DNA of 64,000 nucleotides, taken from contig NZ_WWCK01000001.1 of the NCBI RefSeq assembly GCF_009857435.1, positions 682,001 to 746,000 of the forward strand. The letters are read 5' to 3'. The notes under the pieces were generated by a model that was given only the letters and a program-made list of their open reading frames with translations, made no database searches and was not told where the DNA came from. This document shows positions 1 to 8,852 of the stretch, one piece after another. Position numbers and translations under genes: made by a program. This stretch comes from Duganella rivi. GTDB taxonomy: Bacteria > Pseudomonadota > Gammaproteobacteria > Burkholderiales > Burkholderiaceae_D. Positions within the stretch are counted from its first letter, which is position 1. Each line of letters opens with the position of its first letter.

Positions 1-1
1 C

Positions 2-2104
2 TCGGCCCCCGGCCCGTTCGACTACTTCCTGGCCTCGTCCGCCCTGTGCGCGGCGTACTTCGTGAAGTTGTATTGCAATACCCGCAATATTCCAACCGAA
101 AACATCCGCCTGTCGCAGAACAACATTGTTGATCCTGAAAACCGCTACAAGCAGATTTTCAAAATCCAGGTCGAGCTGCCGGAAGATATCTCGGACAAAG
201 ACCGTCAAGGCATCCTGCGCTCGATCGACCGCTGCACCGTGAAAAAAGTGGTGCAGGAAGGCCCGGACTTCATCATCGAAGAAGTCGCCAACCTGGACGC
301 CGACGCGCAAGCGCTGCTGACCGTCAGCACCTCCGCCGAGACCAGCACCTACATCCCCGGCAAAGACCTGCCGCTGGAACAAACCATCGCCAACATGACC
401 GCCGTGCTGGCCAACCTCGGCATCAAGATTGAAATCGCCTCGTGGCGCAACATCGTGCCGAACGTGTGGTCGCTGCACATCCGCGACGCGCACTCGCCGA
501 TGTGCTTCACCAACGGCAAGGGCTCCACCAAGGAAAGCGCGCTGGCCTCGGCGCTGGGCGAGTACATCGAACGCCTCAACAACAACCACTTCTACGCCGG
601 CGCCTTCTGGGGCCAAGAGATCGCCAACGCGCCGTTCGTGCACTATCCGAACGAGCGCTGGTTCAAGCCGGGCCGCAAGGACGCGCTGCCAAAAGAAATC
701 CTGGACGAATACTCGCTGGCCATCTACAACCCGGATGGCGAACTGCGCGGCTCGCACCTGATCGACACCAACTCCGGCAACGTCGAGCGCGGCATCTGCT
801 CGCTGCCGTACACGCGCCAGTCGGACGGCGAGACCGTCTACTTCCCATCCAACCTGGTGGAGAACCTGTACGCCAGCAACGGCATGAGCGCCGGTAACAC
901 GCTGGCTGAAGCGCAAGTCCAATGCCTGTCGGAGATTTTCGAACGCGCGGTCAAGCGCGAAATCCTCGAAGGCGAACTCGCCCTGCCGGACGTGCCGCAA
1001 GAAGTGCTGGCGAAATATCCGGGCATCGTGGCCGGCATCAAGGGCTTGGAAGAGCAAGGCTTCCCGGTGCTGGTAAAAGACGCGTCGCTGGGCGGCCAAT
1101 ACCCAGTCATGTGCGTGACCTTGATGAACCCGCGCACCGGCGGCGTGTTTGCCTCGTTCGGCGCGCACCCAAGCCTGGAAGTGGCGCTGGAACGCAGCCT
1201 GACCGAACTGATGCAAGGCCGCAGCTTTGAAGGCCTCAACGACTTGCCGCGCCCGACCTTCGCCAGCGAAGCCGTCACCGAGCCGTACAACTTCGTTGAG
1301 CACTTCATCGACTCCAGCGGCATCGTCTCGTGGCGCTTCTTCAGCGCCAAGTCGGATTACGAATTCGTCGAGTGGGACTTCACCAGCCAAGGCGACAACG
1401 CCAACGCCGAAGAAGCCGCCACCCTGCTCGGCATCCTTGCCGACATGGGCAAAGAAGTCTACACCGCCGTCTACGACCAGCTGGGCGCAACGGCCTGCCG
1501 CATCCTGGTGCCCGGCTACTCGGAAGTCTACCCAGTGGAAGACCTGATCTGGGACAACACCAACAAATCGCTGCTGTTCCGCGAAGACGTGCTGAACCTG
1601 CACCGCCTCGACGACGACCAGCTCGAAGCCCTGCTGGACCGACTCGAAAACAACGAACTGGACGAATACGGCGACATCGCCACCCTGATCGGCGTCGAAT
1701 TCGACGAAAACACCGAGTGGGGCCAGCTCACCGTGCTGGAACTGAAGCTGCTGATCAACCTTGCCCTGCAACAGTTCGAAGAAGCCCACGAACTGGTCGG
1801 CTCCTTCCTGCAATACAACGACAACACCGTCGAGCGCGGCCTGTTCTACCAAGCCATGAACGTGGCGCTGGAAGTCGAACTGGACGACGAGATGGACATG
1901 GACGACTACGAAGTCAACTTCCGCCGCATGTTCGGCAACGAGCGCATGGATGCCGTGCTGGGCTCGCTGGAAGGCACCGTGCGCTTCTACGGCCTGTTCG
2001 AGACCAGTATGCAATTGGAGGGGCTTGACAGGCACCAGCGCCTGATCGACAGTTACAACAAATTGCACCAAGCGCGCGCCAAGGCGACTGCGATATCAAG
2101 CTAA
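2..2104 (+). CDS. OsmC-YcaO fusion protein (5' end outside window)
   Basis: The reading frame is open from base 2, so the gene begins before the window; a GTG at 62 is internal. The first residues (PGPFDYFLASSALCA) look like an OsmC/Ohr-type peroxiredoxin-like domain. From about visible residue 115 the protein closely follows E. coli YcaO from its TFIPGKD start, including the YcaO ATP-binding helices with ASALGEYIER and EIFERAVKRE, and a helical TPR-like C-terminus. YcaO proteins activate amide backbones with ATP; E. coli YcaO is linked to RimO-dependent methylthiolation of ribosomal protein S12. The OsmC fusion suggests a redox role, which is inference. Function of the fusion is not established. 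Confidence 0.9.
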   Translation, partial: SAPGPFDYFLASSALCAAYFVKLYCNTRNIPTENIRLSQNNIVDPENRYKQIFKIQVELPEDISDKDRQGILRSIDRCTVKKVVQEGPDFIIEEVANLDADAQALLTVSTSAETSTYIPGKDLPLEQTIANMTAVLANLGIKIEIASWRNIVPNVWSLHIRDAHSPMCFTNGKGSTKESALASALGEYIERLNNNHFYAGAFWGQEIANAPFVHYPNERWFKPGRKDALPKEILDEYSLAIYNPDGELRGSHLIDTNSGNVERGICSLPYTRQSDGETVYFPSNLVENLYASNGMSAGNTLAEAQVQCLSEIFERAVKREILEGELALPDVPQEVLAKYPGIVAGIKGLEEQGFPVLVKDASLGGQYPVMCVTLMNPRTGGVFASFGAHPSLEVALERSLTELMQGRSFEGLNDLPRPTFASEAVTEPYNFVEHFIDSSGIVSWRFFSAKSDYEFVEWDFTSQGDNANAEEAATLLGILADMGKEVYTAVYDQLGATACRILVPGYSEVYPVEDLIWDNTNKSLLFREDVLNLHRLDDDQLEALLDRLENNELDEYGDIATLIGVEFDENTEWGQLTVLELKLLINLALQQFEEAHELVGSFLQYNDNTVERGLFYQAMNVALEVELDDEMDMDDYEVNFRRMFGNERMDAVLGSLEGTVRFYGLFETSMQLEGLDRHQRLIDSYNKLHQARAKATAISS

Positions 2105-2175
2105 AGCGCTCACGCAAGCTTGGCCTGAGCTTGCTTGACGCGCTCCGCGATTAGACTTAAAGTCGACGTAACAAC

Positions 2176-2240
2176 GCCCATGCTGGACTGATCATCAAAT
2201 CAAGAATGTTAATTCTTGCGATCAGTCTGTATGGGCTTTT
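2176..2240 (+). other. Long imperfect hairpin with T-run (terminator or structured RNA)
   Basis: Nested inverted repeats: GCCCA (2176-2180) with TGGGC (2232-2236), ACTGATC (2187-2193) with GATCAGT (2220-2226), CAAGAAT (2201-2207) with ATTCTTG (2212-2218), followed by TTTTT. It lies 70 bases after the YcaO stop, so it may be that gene's terminator. It also directly precedes an Abi_2/HEPN gene, so a structured RNA partner is a second possibility. Confidence 0.6.
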
Positions 2241-2300
2241 TAACGTCCGTATCGCATATGCTGACTATATGGAAAACGTATATCGCCCTCCGCGACAGGT

Positions 2301-2975
2301 TTGGAAGTTAGAATTCGGGCGACGGTAGACAACGTCATCACAAGCACCACGAACAATCCGTTCTGGTATATCAACCCCGAATACTTTAAAAATTTTTCGG
2401 ATGCTGAACGAACACTCAAGAAGGCGCAGCAGCGCTTCATCCATGGCAAACAAGAGTTCGTTACTCATTATCGCGCGAGGTACTTTACCAGGCAGTCTTA
2501 TGACTATCGAAGGATGCCGCCGTTCTGGCTGATCTCCGAAATTTTCACGCTCGAGCAGCTACTCAGCGTCTGCCAAAACCTCAATGACAAGCATCCAGCT
2601 TTCTTAGTCTCTGCGGGCGACAATAAACTGAACCGCGCCGCTCAACCGTTTGGCTTCAATTCCTACGGATCGTTGGTTAGCAATCTGGGTTGCATTCTTG
2701 AGTTGAGAAACCTATGCGCGCATCATAGCCGCCTCTGGAATCGCAATCTCAAGAACCCATCGGGTTTAAAAGGAAAACACTTTATTCATGTTAGCCATCC
2801 CAATCGACTGTATTCACATCTGCTGATGCTCCGGGTTTGCTGCAAAGCGCAAGGAATTGCAGATGGCATTGAGCCATTTATGACAACTATGTTTGCCTCA
2901 GTGCCAGTATTCGCAAGAGACAAGGCTAGTATGGGTTTTCCACCCAACTGGCAAACCGACAGTATTTGGGCGTAA
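2301..2975 (+). CDS. Abi_2 (AbiD/AbiF-like) HEPN protein, N-terminally truncated
   Basis: The 224 visible residues match the middle and C-terminal parts of the Abi_2 abortive-infection family: NPFWYINPEYF near residue 20, a PPFWLISEIFTLEQL segment, and the conserved RNLCAHHSRLWNR near residue 139. RNLCAH fits the RX4H catalytic motif of HEPN ribonucleases. Family members usually have about 300 residues; the first 80-100 are missing here. The frame starts at a TTG after an in-frame TGA at 2262 and has no clear ribosome binding site. I therefore suspect a decayed remnant, although the rest of the frame is intact. Base composition is lower in GC than the neighbours, consistent with transfer. Confidence 0.7.
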   Translation: MEVRIRATVDNVITSTTNNPFWYINPEYFKNFSDAERTLKKAQQRFIHGKQEFVTHYRARYFTRQSYDYRRMPPFWLISEIFTLEQLLSVCQNLNDKHPAFLVSAGDNKLNRAAQPFGFNSYGSLVSNLGCILELRNLCAHHSRLWNRNLKNPSGLKGKHFIHVSHPNRLYSHLLMLRVCCKAQGIADGIEPFMTTMFASVPVFARDKASMGFPPNWQTDSIWA

Positions 2976-3035
2976 CTTGCATGCAACCCACCATTGCCTT
3001 AGAATTCAAAGCTCTTCCTCATTCCTCTATCCCCC

Positions 3036-4316
3036 TTGGATACCGTACCCTTATGGGTGCAATTTCTTGCACTCTTTATTCTGATCCTGTGTTCGGCCTT
3101 CTTCGCGATGGCGGAAACCGCCTTGATGGCGGCCAATCGCTATCGTTTGCGCCACGAGGCCAAGCGTGGCAGCCGCCGCGCGATTACCACGCTGTGGCTG
3201 CTGGAGCGTACCGATAAGCTGCTGTCGCTGGTGCTGATCGCCAACACCCTGTTCAACGCCGCCGCCACCGCGCTGGTGACGTCGATCGCCATCCAGTCTT
3301 TCGGCCACGACGACAACGTGATCACGCTGTCCACCGGCGGCGTGGCGTTCCTGCTGATTGTGTTCGCGGAGATTTCGCCGAAAGTCATCGGCGCCAGTTT
3401 CCCGGAAAAAATCGCGCTGCCGACCAGCATGGTGCTGAAGCCGCTGATGGCGATTTCCAAGCCGGTCATCTGGTTCGTCAACCTGTTCGTGTCGATGCTG
3501 CTGAAGCTGTTCGGCATCAAGGCCGGTTCGCACGCGCACGATCCACGCCTATCGCCGGAGGAACTGCGTTCGATCGTGCTGGAAGGCGGCAACTTCATCC
3601 CGCAAAAGCACAAGTCCATCCTGCTCAACCTGTTCGATCTCGAAACCATTTCGGTGGAAGACATCATGACCCCGCGCGCGCAAATCGAAGCGCTGGATCT
3701 GGAGATGCCGGTCGAAGAGATCATGCGCGAGCTGACCACCTGCTACCACAACAAGCTGCCGGTCTACGAAGGCGAGATCAACCGCATCATCGGCATCCTG
3801 CACGTGCGCAAAGCCGTCGCCCTGCTCAACCAGGAGGACGAGTTGACCACCGACCACCTGCGCGCGCTGCTGACCACGCCATACTTCATCCCGCAAGACA
3901 CGCGCCTATTCACCCAGCTCCAGTACTTCCAGGAGAACAAGGAACGGCTCGGCATCATCGTTGACGAATACGGCGAAGTGCAGGGCCTGGTCACGCTGGA
4001 CGACATCATCGAAGAGATGATCGGCGAGTTCACTACCTCCACGCCAAGCGCAAGCAAGGCGGAGAGCTTCGACTGGGACGCCAACGGCGAGTGCCTGCTG
4101 GACGGCACCACGCCGCTGCGCGACGTCAACAAGCGCCTCGGCCTGAACTTCCCGCTGGACGGCCCGAAGACACTGAACGGCATGCTGCTGGAACTGTTGC
4201 AAGAAATTCCAGACGCGCCGATCAGCCTCAAGGTCGACCAGTGCATCGTCGAAGTGGTGCAAGTGCACGACCAAGCCATCAAAGTCGTCAAATTGAGACG
4301 CCCCGCCGACCGCTAA
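3036..4316 (+). CDS. HlyC/CorC (CNNM) family membrane protein with CBS pair
   Basis: A 426-residue protein with an N-terminal DUF21/CNNM transmembrane domain (four hydrophobic segments in residues 1-150), a tandem CBS domain (about 195-320; VEDIMTPRAQIEAL, IIVDEYGEVQGLVTLDDIIEE) and a C-terminal CorC_HlyC domain. This is the CorB/YfjD-type architecture associated with magnesium or cobalt efflux. The start is a TTG at 3036; the only nearby ATG (3053) is out of frame, and the residues after the TTG already form the expected first membrane helix. Substrate is not shown by the sequence. Confidence 0.9.
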   Translation: MDTVPLWVQFLALFILILCSAFFAMAETALMAANRYRLRHEAKRGSRRAITTLWLLERTDKLLSLVLIANTLFNAAATALVTSIAIQSFGHDDNVITLSTGGVAFLLIVFAEISPKVIGASFPEKIALPTSMVLKPLMAISKPVIWFVNLFVSMLLKLFGIKAGSHAHDPRLSPEELRSIVLEGGNFIPQKHKSILLNLFDLETISVEDIMTPRAQIEALDLEMPVEEIMRELTTCYHNKLPVYEGEINRIIGILHVRKAVALLNQEDELTTDHLRALLTTPYFIPQDTRLFTQLQYFQENKERLGIIVDEYGEVQGLVTLDDIIEEMIGEFTTSTPSASKAESFDWDANGECLLDGTTPLRDVNKRLGLNFPLDGPKTLNGMLLELLQEIPDAPISLKVDQCIVEVVQVHDQAIKVVKLRRPADR

Positions 4317-4388
4317 GCGCTGTAAAAGCAAGCAAACGCGTGGGCGCGTGCAACAGAGCGGAGTAAAATTGTTGCGCGGGCTTTACAA

Positions 4389-4412
4389 AAATAATGCCTA
4401 AGAGCATTATTT
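4389..4412 (+). terminator. Inverted repeat, possible terminator between corC-like gene and pilB
   Basis: AAATAATGC (4389-4397) and GCATTATTT (4404-4412) form a perfect 9-bp stem with a 6-base loop. The stem is AT-rich and the following T-run is short, so a weak terminator or a pilB leader hairpin are both possible. Confidence 0.4.
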
Positions 4413-4447
4413 CGTGATCGCCCTCCTCCAACCTGACAGACGCGACT

Positions 4448-6178
4448 ATGGCAGCAGTCCTACCGAACGCAGCGCCAGGCGCCCCAATGCCGGGGCTGGC
4501 GAGGGCATTGATGCAGGCCGGCCGCCTGTCCGCCGCGCAAGCCGAGGGCTTGCAAAAGAAGTCAGTGGCGGAGAAGCTGGCCTTCATCGACGTGCTGCTG
4601 TCCAGCGGCGCGATCGATTCCAAGTCGCTGGCTTCATTCTGCGCCGAGACCTTTGCCTACCCGCTGATGGACGTAGCGGCCCTCAGCATGGAGGCGCTGC
4701 CGCCTAAGGTCATCGACAACAAGCTGATGCAGACCCAGCGCGTCATCGCCTTGGCCAAGCGCGGCAACAAGATGTCGGTAGCGATTTCCGATCCAACCAA
4801 CACGCAAGCGCTGGATCAGATCAAGTTCCAGACCGAATCCACGGTTGAGCCGGTGATCGTGGCGCACGACGCGCTGCTGCAACTGCTGGCGCGCATCAAC
4901 AAGAGTAGCGAGCAAACCATCGCCGATCTGGCGGGCGAAGAAGCCGACATCCAGTTCGCCGAGGAAGAAGAAGCGCCCACCACCGTTGCCGATCCCGGTG
5001 CTAACGACGTCGAAGACGCGCCGGTGGTACGCTTCCTCAACAAGATGCTGATGGACGCCGTCAACATGGGCGCATCCGACTTGCACTTCGAGCCATTTGA
5101 AAAGTTCTACCGCATCCGCTTCCGCGTGGACGGCGTGCTGATCGAGCATGCCCAGCCACCGATTTCGATCAAGGAAAAACTGGTCTCGCGCATCAAGGTG
5201 CTGGCCAAGCTGGACATCTCGGAAAAACGCGTGCCGCAAGACGGCCGCATGCGCCTGATCGTGTCGCCCACTAAGACCATCGACCTGCGCATCTCGACTC
5301 TGCCGACCCTGTTCGGCGAGAAGACCGTGATGCGTATCCTGGATGCCACGCAGGCGCAGATGGGCATCGACTCGCTCGGCTACGATCCCGATCAGAAAGA
5401 GCTGCTGCTGGACGCCATCCAGCGCCCCTATGGCATGGTGCTGGTGACCGGCCCGACCGGCTCCGGCAAGACCGTGTCGCTGTACACCTGCCTCAACATT
5501 TTGAACAAGCCCGGCATCAACATCTCGACCGCCGAAGACCCGGCCGAGATCAATCTGCCCGGCGTGAACCAGGTCAACGTCAACGACCGTGCCGGCCTGA
5601 CCTTCCCGGTGGCGCTGAAATCGTTCCTGCGCCAAGACCCGGACATCATCATGGTCGGCGAGATCCGCGACCTGGAAACCGCCGACATCGCCATCAAGGC
5701 GGCGCAAACCGGCCACATGGTGTTCTCCACCTTGCACACCAACGATGCACCGTCGACGCTGACGCGCCTGATGAACATGGGCGTGGCGCCGTTCAACATC
5801 GCCTCGTCGGTGATTTTGATTACGGCCCAGAGGCTGGCGCGCCGGCTGTGCAGCTGCAAACAACCGGTCGATATCGCACCCGATCTGCTGGTAAAAGCCG
5901 GCTTCAAGCCCGAGGAACTCGACGGCACCTGGAAACCCTACGGCCCGGTCGGCTGCGAGCGCTGCAACGGCGGCGGCTACAAGGGCCGGGTCGGCATCTA
6001 CCAGATCATGCCGATCACGCCGGCGATCGAGGCGTTGATCCTCGCGCACGGCAACTCCATGGATATCGCTGCCAAGTCCGAAGAAGAAGGCGTGAAGTCG
6101 CTGCGCCAATCCGGCTTGGTCAAGGTCAAGGCAGGCTTAACCAGCCTCGAAGAAGTGCTCGGCTGCACCAACGAATAG
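4448..6178 (+). CDS. pilB: Type IV pilus assembly ATPase PilB
   Basis: A 576-residue GspE/PilB secretion ATPase that powers type IVa pilus extension at the inner membrane. It has the N-terminal MshEN/GspE-N domain (about 45-160), the Walker A GPTGSGKT (about 336-343), the Asp box and Walker B region (DIIMVGEIRDLETADIAIKAA, in two parts), the His box (GHMVFSTLHTND) and a four-cysteine zinc site late in the protein (LCSC and CERC). The start ATG at 4448 follows a 130-base gap. pilC follows 10 bases downstream. The length is normal for the family. Confidence 0.96.
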   Translation: MAAVLPNAAPGAPMPGLARALMQAGRLSAAQAEGLQKKSVAEKLAFIDVLLSSGAIDSKSLASFCAETFAYPLMDVAALSMEALPPKVIDNKLMQTQRVIALAKRGNKMSVAISDPTNTQALDQIKFQTESTVEPVIVAHDALLQLLARINKSSEQTIADLAGEEADIQFAEEEEAPTTVADPGANDVEDAPVVRFLNKMLMDAVNMGASDLHFEPFEKFYRIRFRVDGVLIEHAQPPISIKEKLVSRIKVLAKLDISEKRVPQDGRMRLIVSPTKTIDLRISTLPTLFGEKTVMRILDATQAQMGIDSLGYDPDQKELLLDAIQRPYGMVLVTGPTGSGKTVSLYTCLNILNKPGINISTAEDPAEINLPGVNQVNVNDRAGLTFPVALKSFLRQDPDIIMVGEIRDLETADIAIKAAQTGHMVFSTLHTNDAPSTLTRLMNMGVAPFNIASSVILITAQRLARRLCSCKQPVDIAPDLLVKAGFKPEELDGTWKPYGPVGCERCNGGGYKGRVGIYQIMPITPAIEALILAHGNSMDIAAKSEEEGVKSLRQSGLVKVKAGLTSLEEVLGCTNE

Positions 6179-6188
6179 GATAGCGATC

Positions 6189-7406
6189 ATGGCGACATCG
6201 GGCGGCAATCAGGTCAAGGAATCGGTCTTTGCCTGGGAGGGCAAGGATAAAACCGGCAAGACCGTGCGCGGTGAGCTACGGGCCGGCGGCGAGGCCGTGG
6301 TCAACGTTACCCTGCGCCGCCAGGGCATCATGGTCACCAAGGTCAAGAAGAAGGCCTACCGCTCGGGCAAGAAAGTCACCGACAAGGACATCACCCTGTT
6401 CACCCGCCAGTTGGCCACCATGATGAAGGCCGGCGTGCCGCTGCTGCAATCGTTCGACATTGTCGGCAAGGGCCACGCCAATCCGTCGGTCTCAAAACTG
6501 GTGATGGACTTGCGCGCCGATATCGAGACCGGCACCAGCCTCAACCAGGCATTCCGCAAGTTCCCGCTGTACTTCGATCCGTTGTTCTGCAACCTGGTCG
6601 GCGCGGGCGAACAAGCCGGTATCCTGGAAGATCTGCTGACAAGGCTGGCCATCTACAAGGAAAAGACGCTGGCCATGAAGGCCAAGATCAAATCTGCGCT
6701 GATGTACCCGGTGTCGATCCTGGCGGTGGCGTTTATCGTCACGGCAGTGATCATGATCTGGGTGGTGCCGGCGTTTAAGGAAGTGTTCACCAGCTTCGGC
6801 GCCAACCTGCCTGCACCGACCCTGTTCGTGATGGCGCTGTCGGAATTCTTCGTGCAGTGGTGGTGGGCCATCTTCGGCAGCTTGTTTGCCGCCATCTACT
6901 TCTTCTTCCGGGCATGGCAACGCTCGCTGCAAATGCAGCGCTTCATGGACAGGCTGCTGCTCAAGCTGCCCGTGTTTGGCGACGTGATCCGCAAGGCCAC
7001 GGTGGCGCGCTGGACACGCACGCTGTCGACCATGTTCGCGGCCGGCGTGCCTCTGGTGGAATCGCTCGATTCCGTCGGCGGCGCGGCCGGCAACGCCGTC
7101 TACCTCGACGCCACGCGCAAGATCCAAACCGAGGTCAGCACCGGCACCAGCCTGACGGCGGCCATGCAAAACGCCGACGTATTCCCCAATATGGTGACGC
7201 AGATGGTCTCCATCGGCGAAGAGTCCGGCTCGCTGGACGCCATGCTGGCCAAGGTGGCCGACTTCTACGAGGAAGAAGTCGACGAGGCCGTGGCCTCGCT
7301 GTCCAGCCTGATGGAGCCGGCCATCATGGTGATCCTGGGCGTGCTGATCGGCGGCCTGGTGGTTGCCATGTACCTGCCGATCTTCAAGCTGGGCGCCGTG
7401 GTTTAA
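6189..7406 (+). CDS. pilC: Type II/IV secretion inner-membrane platform protein PilC
   Basis: A 405-residue PilC/GspF platform protein, which sits under the pilus in the inner membrane and couples PilB motion to pilin polymerisation. Two T2SSF domains are visible (about 68-191 and 272-394), each followed or interrupted by hydrophobic helices near 170-192, 215-240 and 375-398; the repeated pattern TRQLATMMKAGVPLLQS and TRTLSTMFAAGVPLVES marks the duplicated fold. It directly follows pilB. The usual next gene, pilD, lies 2.4 kb away behind three unrelated genes. Its stop overlaps the convergent hydrolase stop in a TTAA tetranucleotide. Confidence 0.95.
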   Translation: MATSGGNQVKESVFAWEGKDKTGKTVRGELRAGGEAVVNVTLRRQGIMVTKVKKKAYRSGKKVTDKDITLFTRQLATMMKAGVPLLQSFDIVGKGHANPSVSKLVMDLRADIETGTSLNQAFRKFPLYFDPLFCNLVGAGEQAGILEDLLTRLAIYKEKTLAMKAKIKSALMYPVSILAVAFIVTAVIMIWVVPAFKEVFTSFGANLPAPTLFVMALSEFFVQWWWAIFGSLFAAIYFFFRAWQRSLQMQRFMDRLLLKLPVFGDVIRKATVARWTRTLSTMFAAGVPLVESLDSVGGAAGNAVYLDATRKIQTEVSTGTSLTAAMQNADVFPNMVTQMVSIGEESGSLDAMLAKVADFYEEEVDEAVASLSSLMEPAIMVILGVLIGGLVVAMYLPIFKLGAVV

Positions 7407-8035
7407 GCGCGTTCCAACACCGCGCGCTGGTTCGACAAGTAAATATTGTCGCGCGGCGCGTGCTTGCCGCTGTCGAGGTTGGCGATCCACTCGTCGGTGC
7501 TGACTACCGCTGCAAACGACGATTCCAGCACGATGCATTCCACGCGGTGAATCTCGGCCGCCGTCGCCATGCCCATGCGGTTGCGGTACGGCAGCGAACC
7601 GGCCGCGTCGTGCAGGAACTCCACGTGGTAGCCGTCGTGCATGGCCTGGCGTATGGTCGAATCGTTGCAGTTGTGCGTCATATAGCCGACGATGGCCACC
7701 GTATCGATATTGTTTTCCTTGAGCCACGCGCCAAAGTCGGTGCCGGCAAAAGTGGACGGTAAATCCTTGGTAATCAGCTTGTCGTAGTGGCGCTCGCCCA
7801 CCACCGGATGCAGGGCAACGCCGAAACTATCCTTGGCAAAAATCGGCGCATCGGGCGGCAGCACGTGCTGCACCATCACGATCGGAATCTTGCGGGCAGT
7901 CGCCGCATCCATGGCGCGGCCGATTTGCACCAGCGACGCTTGCACGTCGGGAAATTCAATCTTGAAATTGCCGCTGACGTATTCGTTCTGCACATCGATC
8001 ACAACGAGGGCGCGGCGCGGGGCGGAGGTAGACAT
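7403..8035 (-). CDS. Isochorismatase-family cysteine hydrolase
   Basis: About 210 residues from an ATG at 8035, chosen because AAAGGACTGCCCC gives a good ribosome binding site and the fold begins right after it (RRALVVIDVQNEY). The family catalytic set can be seen: Asp in VIDVQ, a Lys in the LITKDLPSTFAG region, and the nucleophilic Cys in VGYMTHNCND, with the usual cis-peptide region before it. Members hydrolyse C-N bonds (nicotinamidase, isochorismatase, N-carbamoyl amidohydrolase types); the substrate cannot be told. The gene is convergent to pilC and not part of the pilus pathway by any known logic. Confidence 0.88.
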   Translation of the reverse strand: MSTSAPRRALVVIDVQNEYVSGNFKIEFPDVQASLVQIGRAMDAATARKIPIVMVQHVLPPDAPIFAKDSFGVALHPVVGERHYDKLITKDLPSTFAGTDFGAWLKENNIDTVAIVGYMTHNCNDSTIRQAMHDGYHVEFLHDAAGSLPYRNRMGMATAAEIHRVECIVLESSFAAVVSTDEWIANLDSGKHAPRDNIYLSNQRAVLERA

Positions 8036-8198
8036 GGGGCAGTCCTTTACAGTGGTGGGATTGAACTGGCAGCTTAGTAGCCGCCCACCGCGCCGCCATC
8101 CCTGCACGATGGTAATTGCCGATACCCCCACGGAGTTATAGCAAAAGGGTCACGCCTGTGGCACTGTAATGCTTTCCAATCCAAATCCATGACAGCAA

Positions 8199-8852
8199 AT
8201 GGCGCAGGTTCCGATTACCGTGATGACGGCGGACGACCACCCGGTGTTCCGTCAGGGCATAGCCAGCGTGCTGGCCAGCGATCCCGGCTTCCAGTTGGTG
8301 GCCGAGGCTGCCGGCGGCCGCGAGGCGATTGCACTGTATCGCAGCCGCCATCCCGACCTGGTGCTGATGGATATCCAAATGCCTGACCTCGACGGCGTTG
8401 AGGCCACCCACATCATCCGCAACGAATACCCGAACGCAGCCATCGTCGTGCTGACCACCTATGAAGGCGACGCGCTGGTGATGCGCGCCATGAAGGCCGG
8501 CGCCGCCGGTTACCTGTTGAAAAGCGCTGCGCGGCGCGAAATGCTGGACACCATGCGCGCCATCCACGCGGGCCAGCGCCATGTGCCGCCGGTGCTGATC
8601 CAGGCAGTGGCGCGCCAACTACCGGGCGACACGTTGACCCCGCGCGAAGTGCAGGTGCTGGAACTGGCCTCGCTCGGCAAGAGCAACCGCCTGATCGGCC
8701 GCCAGCTATGCATCGCCGAAGAAACCGTCAAAGTCCACATGAAGAATCTGATGTCCAAGCTACAGGCCAACGACCGCACCCACGCGGTGCTGATCGGACT
8801 GGGACGCGGCATCATCGGCATGCGCCCCCGCTCGCGCCCTCTCCTGAGCTAG
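8199..8852 (+). CDS. NarL/FixJ-family response regulator
   Basis: A 217-residue response regulator. The receiver domain covers about 1-122 with the acidic pair DD at 12-13, phosphoacceptor D58 in LVLMDIQMPDLDG, a Thr in VVLTTYEG and Lys in LLKSA. The LuxR-type helix-turn-helix covers about 145-205 (LTPREVQVLELASLG, IAEETVKVHMKNLMSKL). It faces a histidine kinase gene tail to tail with a 4-bp stop overlap (CTAG), so the two very likely form a pair. Target genes are unknown; the pair sits inside the usual pilC-pilD interval. Confidence 0.92.
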   Translation: MAQVPITVMTADDHPVFRQGIASVLASDPGFQLVAEAAGGREAIALYRSRHPDLVLMDIQMPDLDGVEATHIIRNEYPNAAIVVLTTYEGDALVMRAMKAGAAGYLLKSAARREMLDTMRAIHAGQRHVPPVLIQAVARQLPGDTLTPREVQVLELASLGKSNRLIGRQLCIAEETVKVHMKNLMSKLQANDRTHAVLIGLGRGIIGMRPRSRPLLS

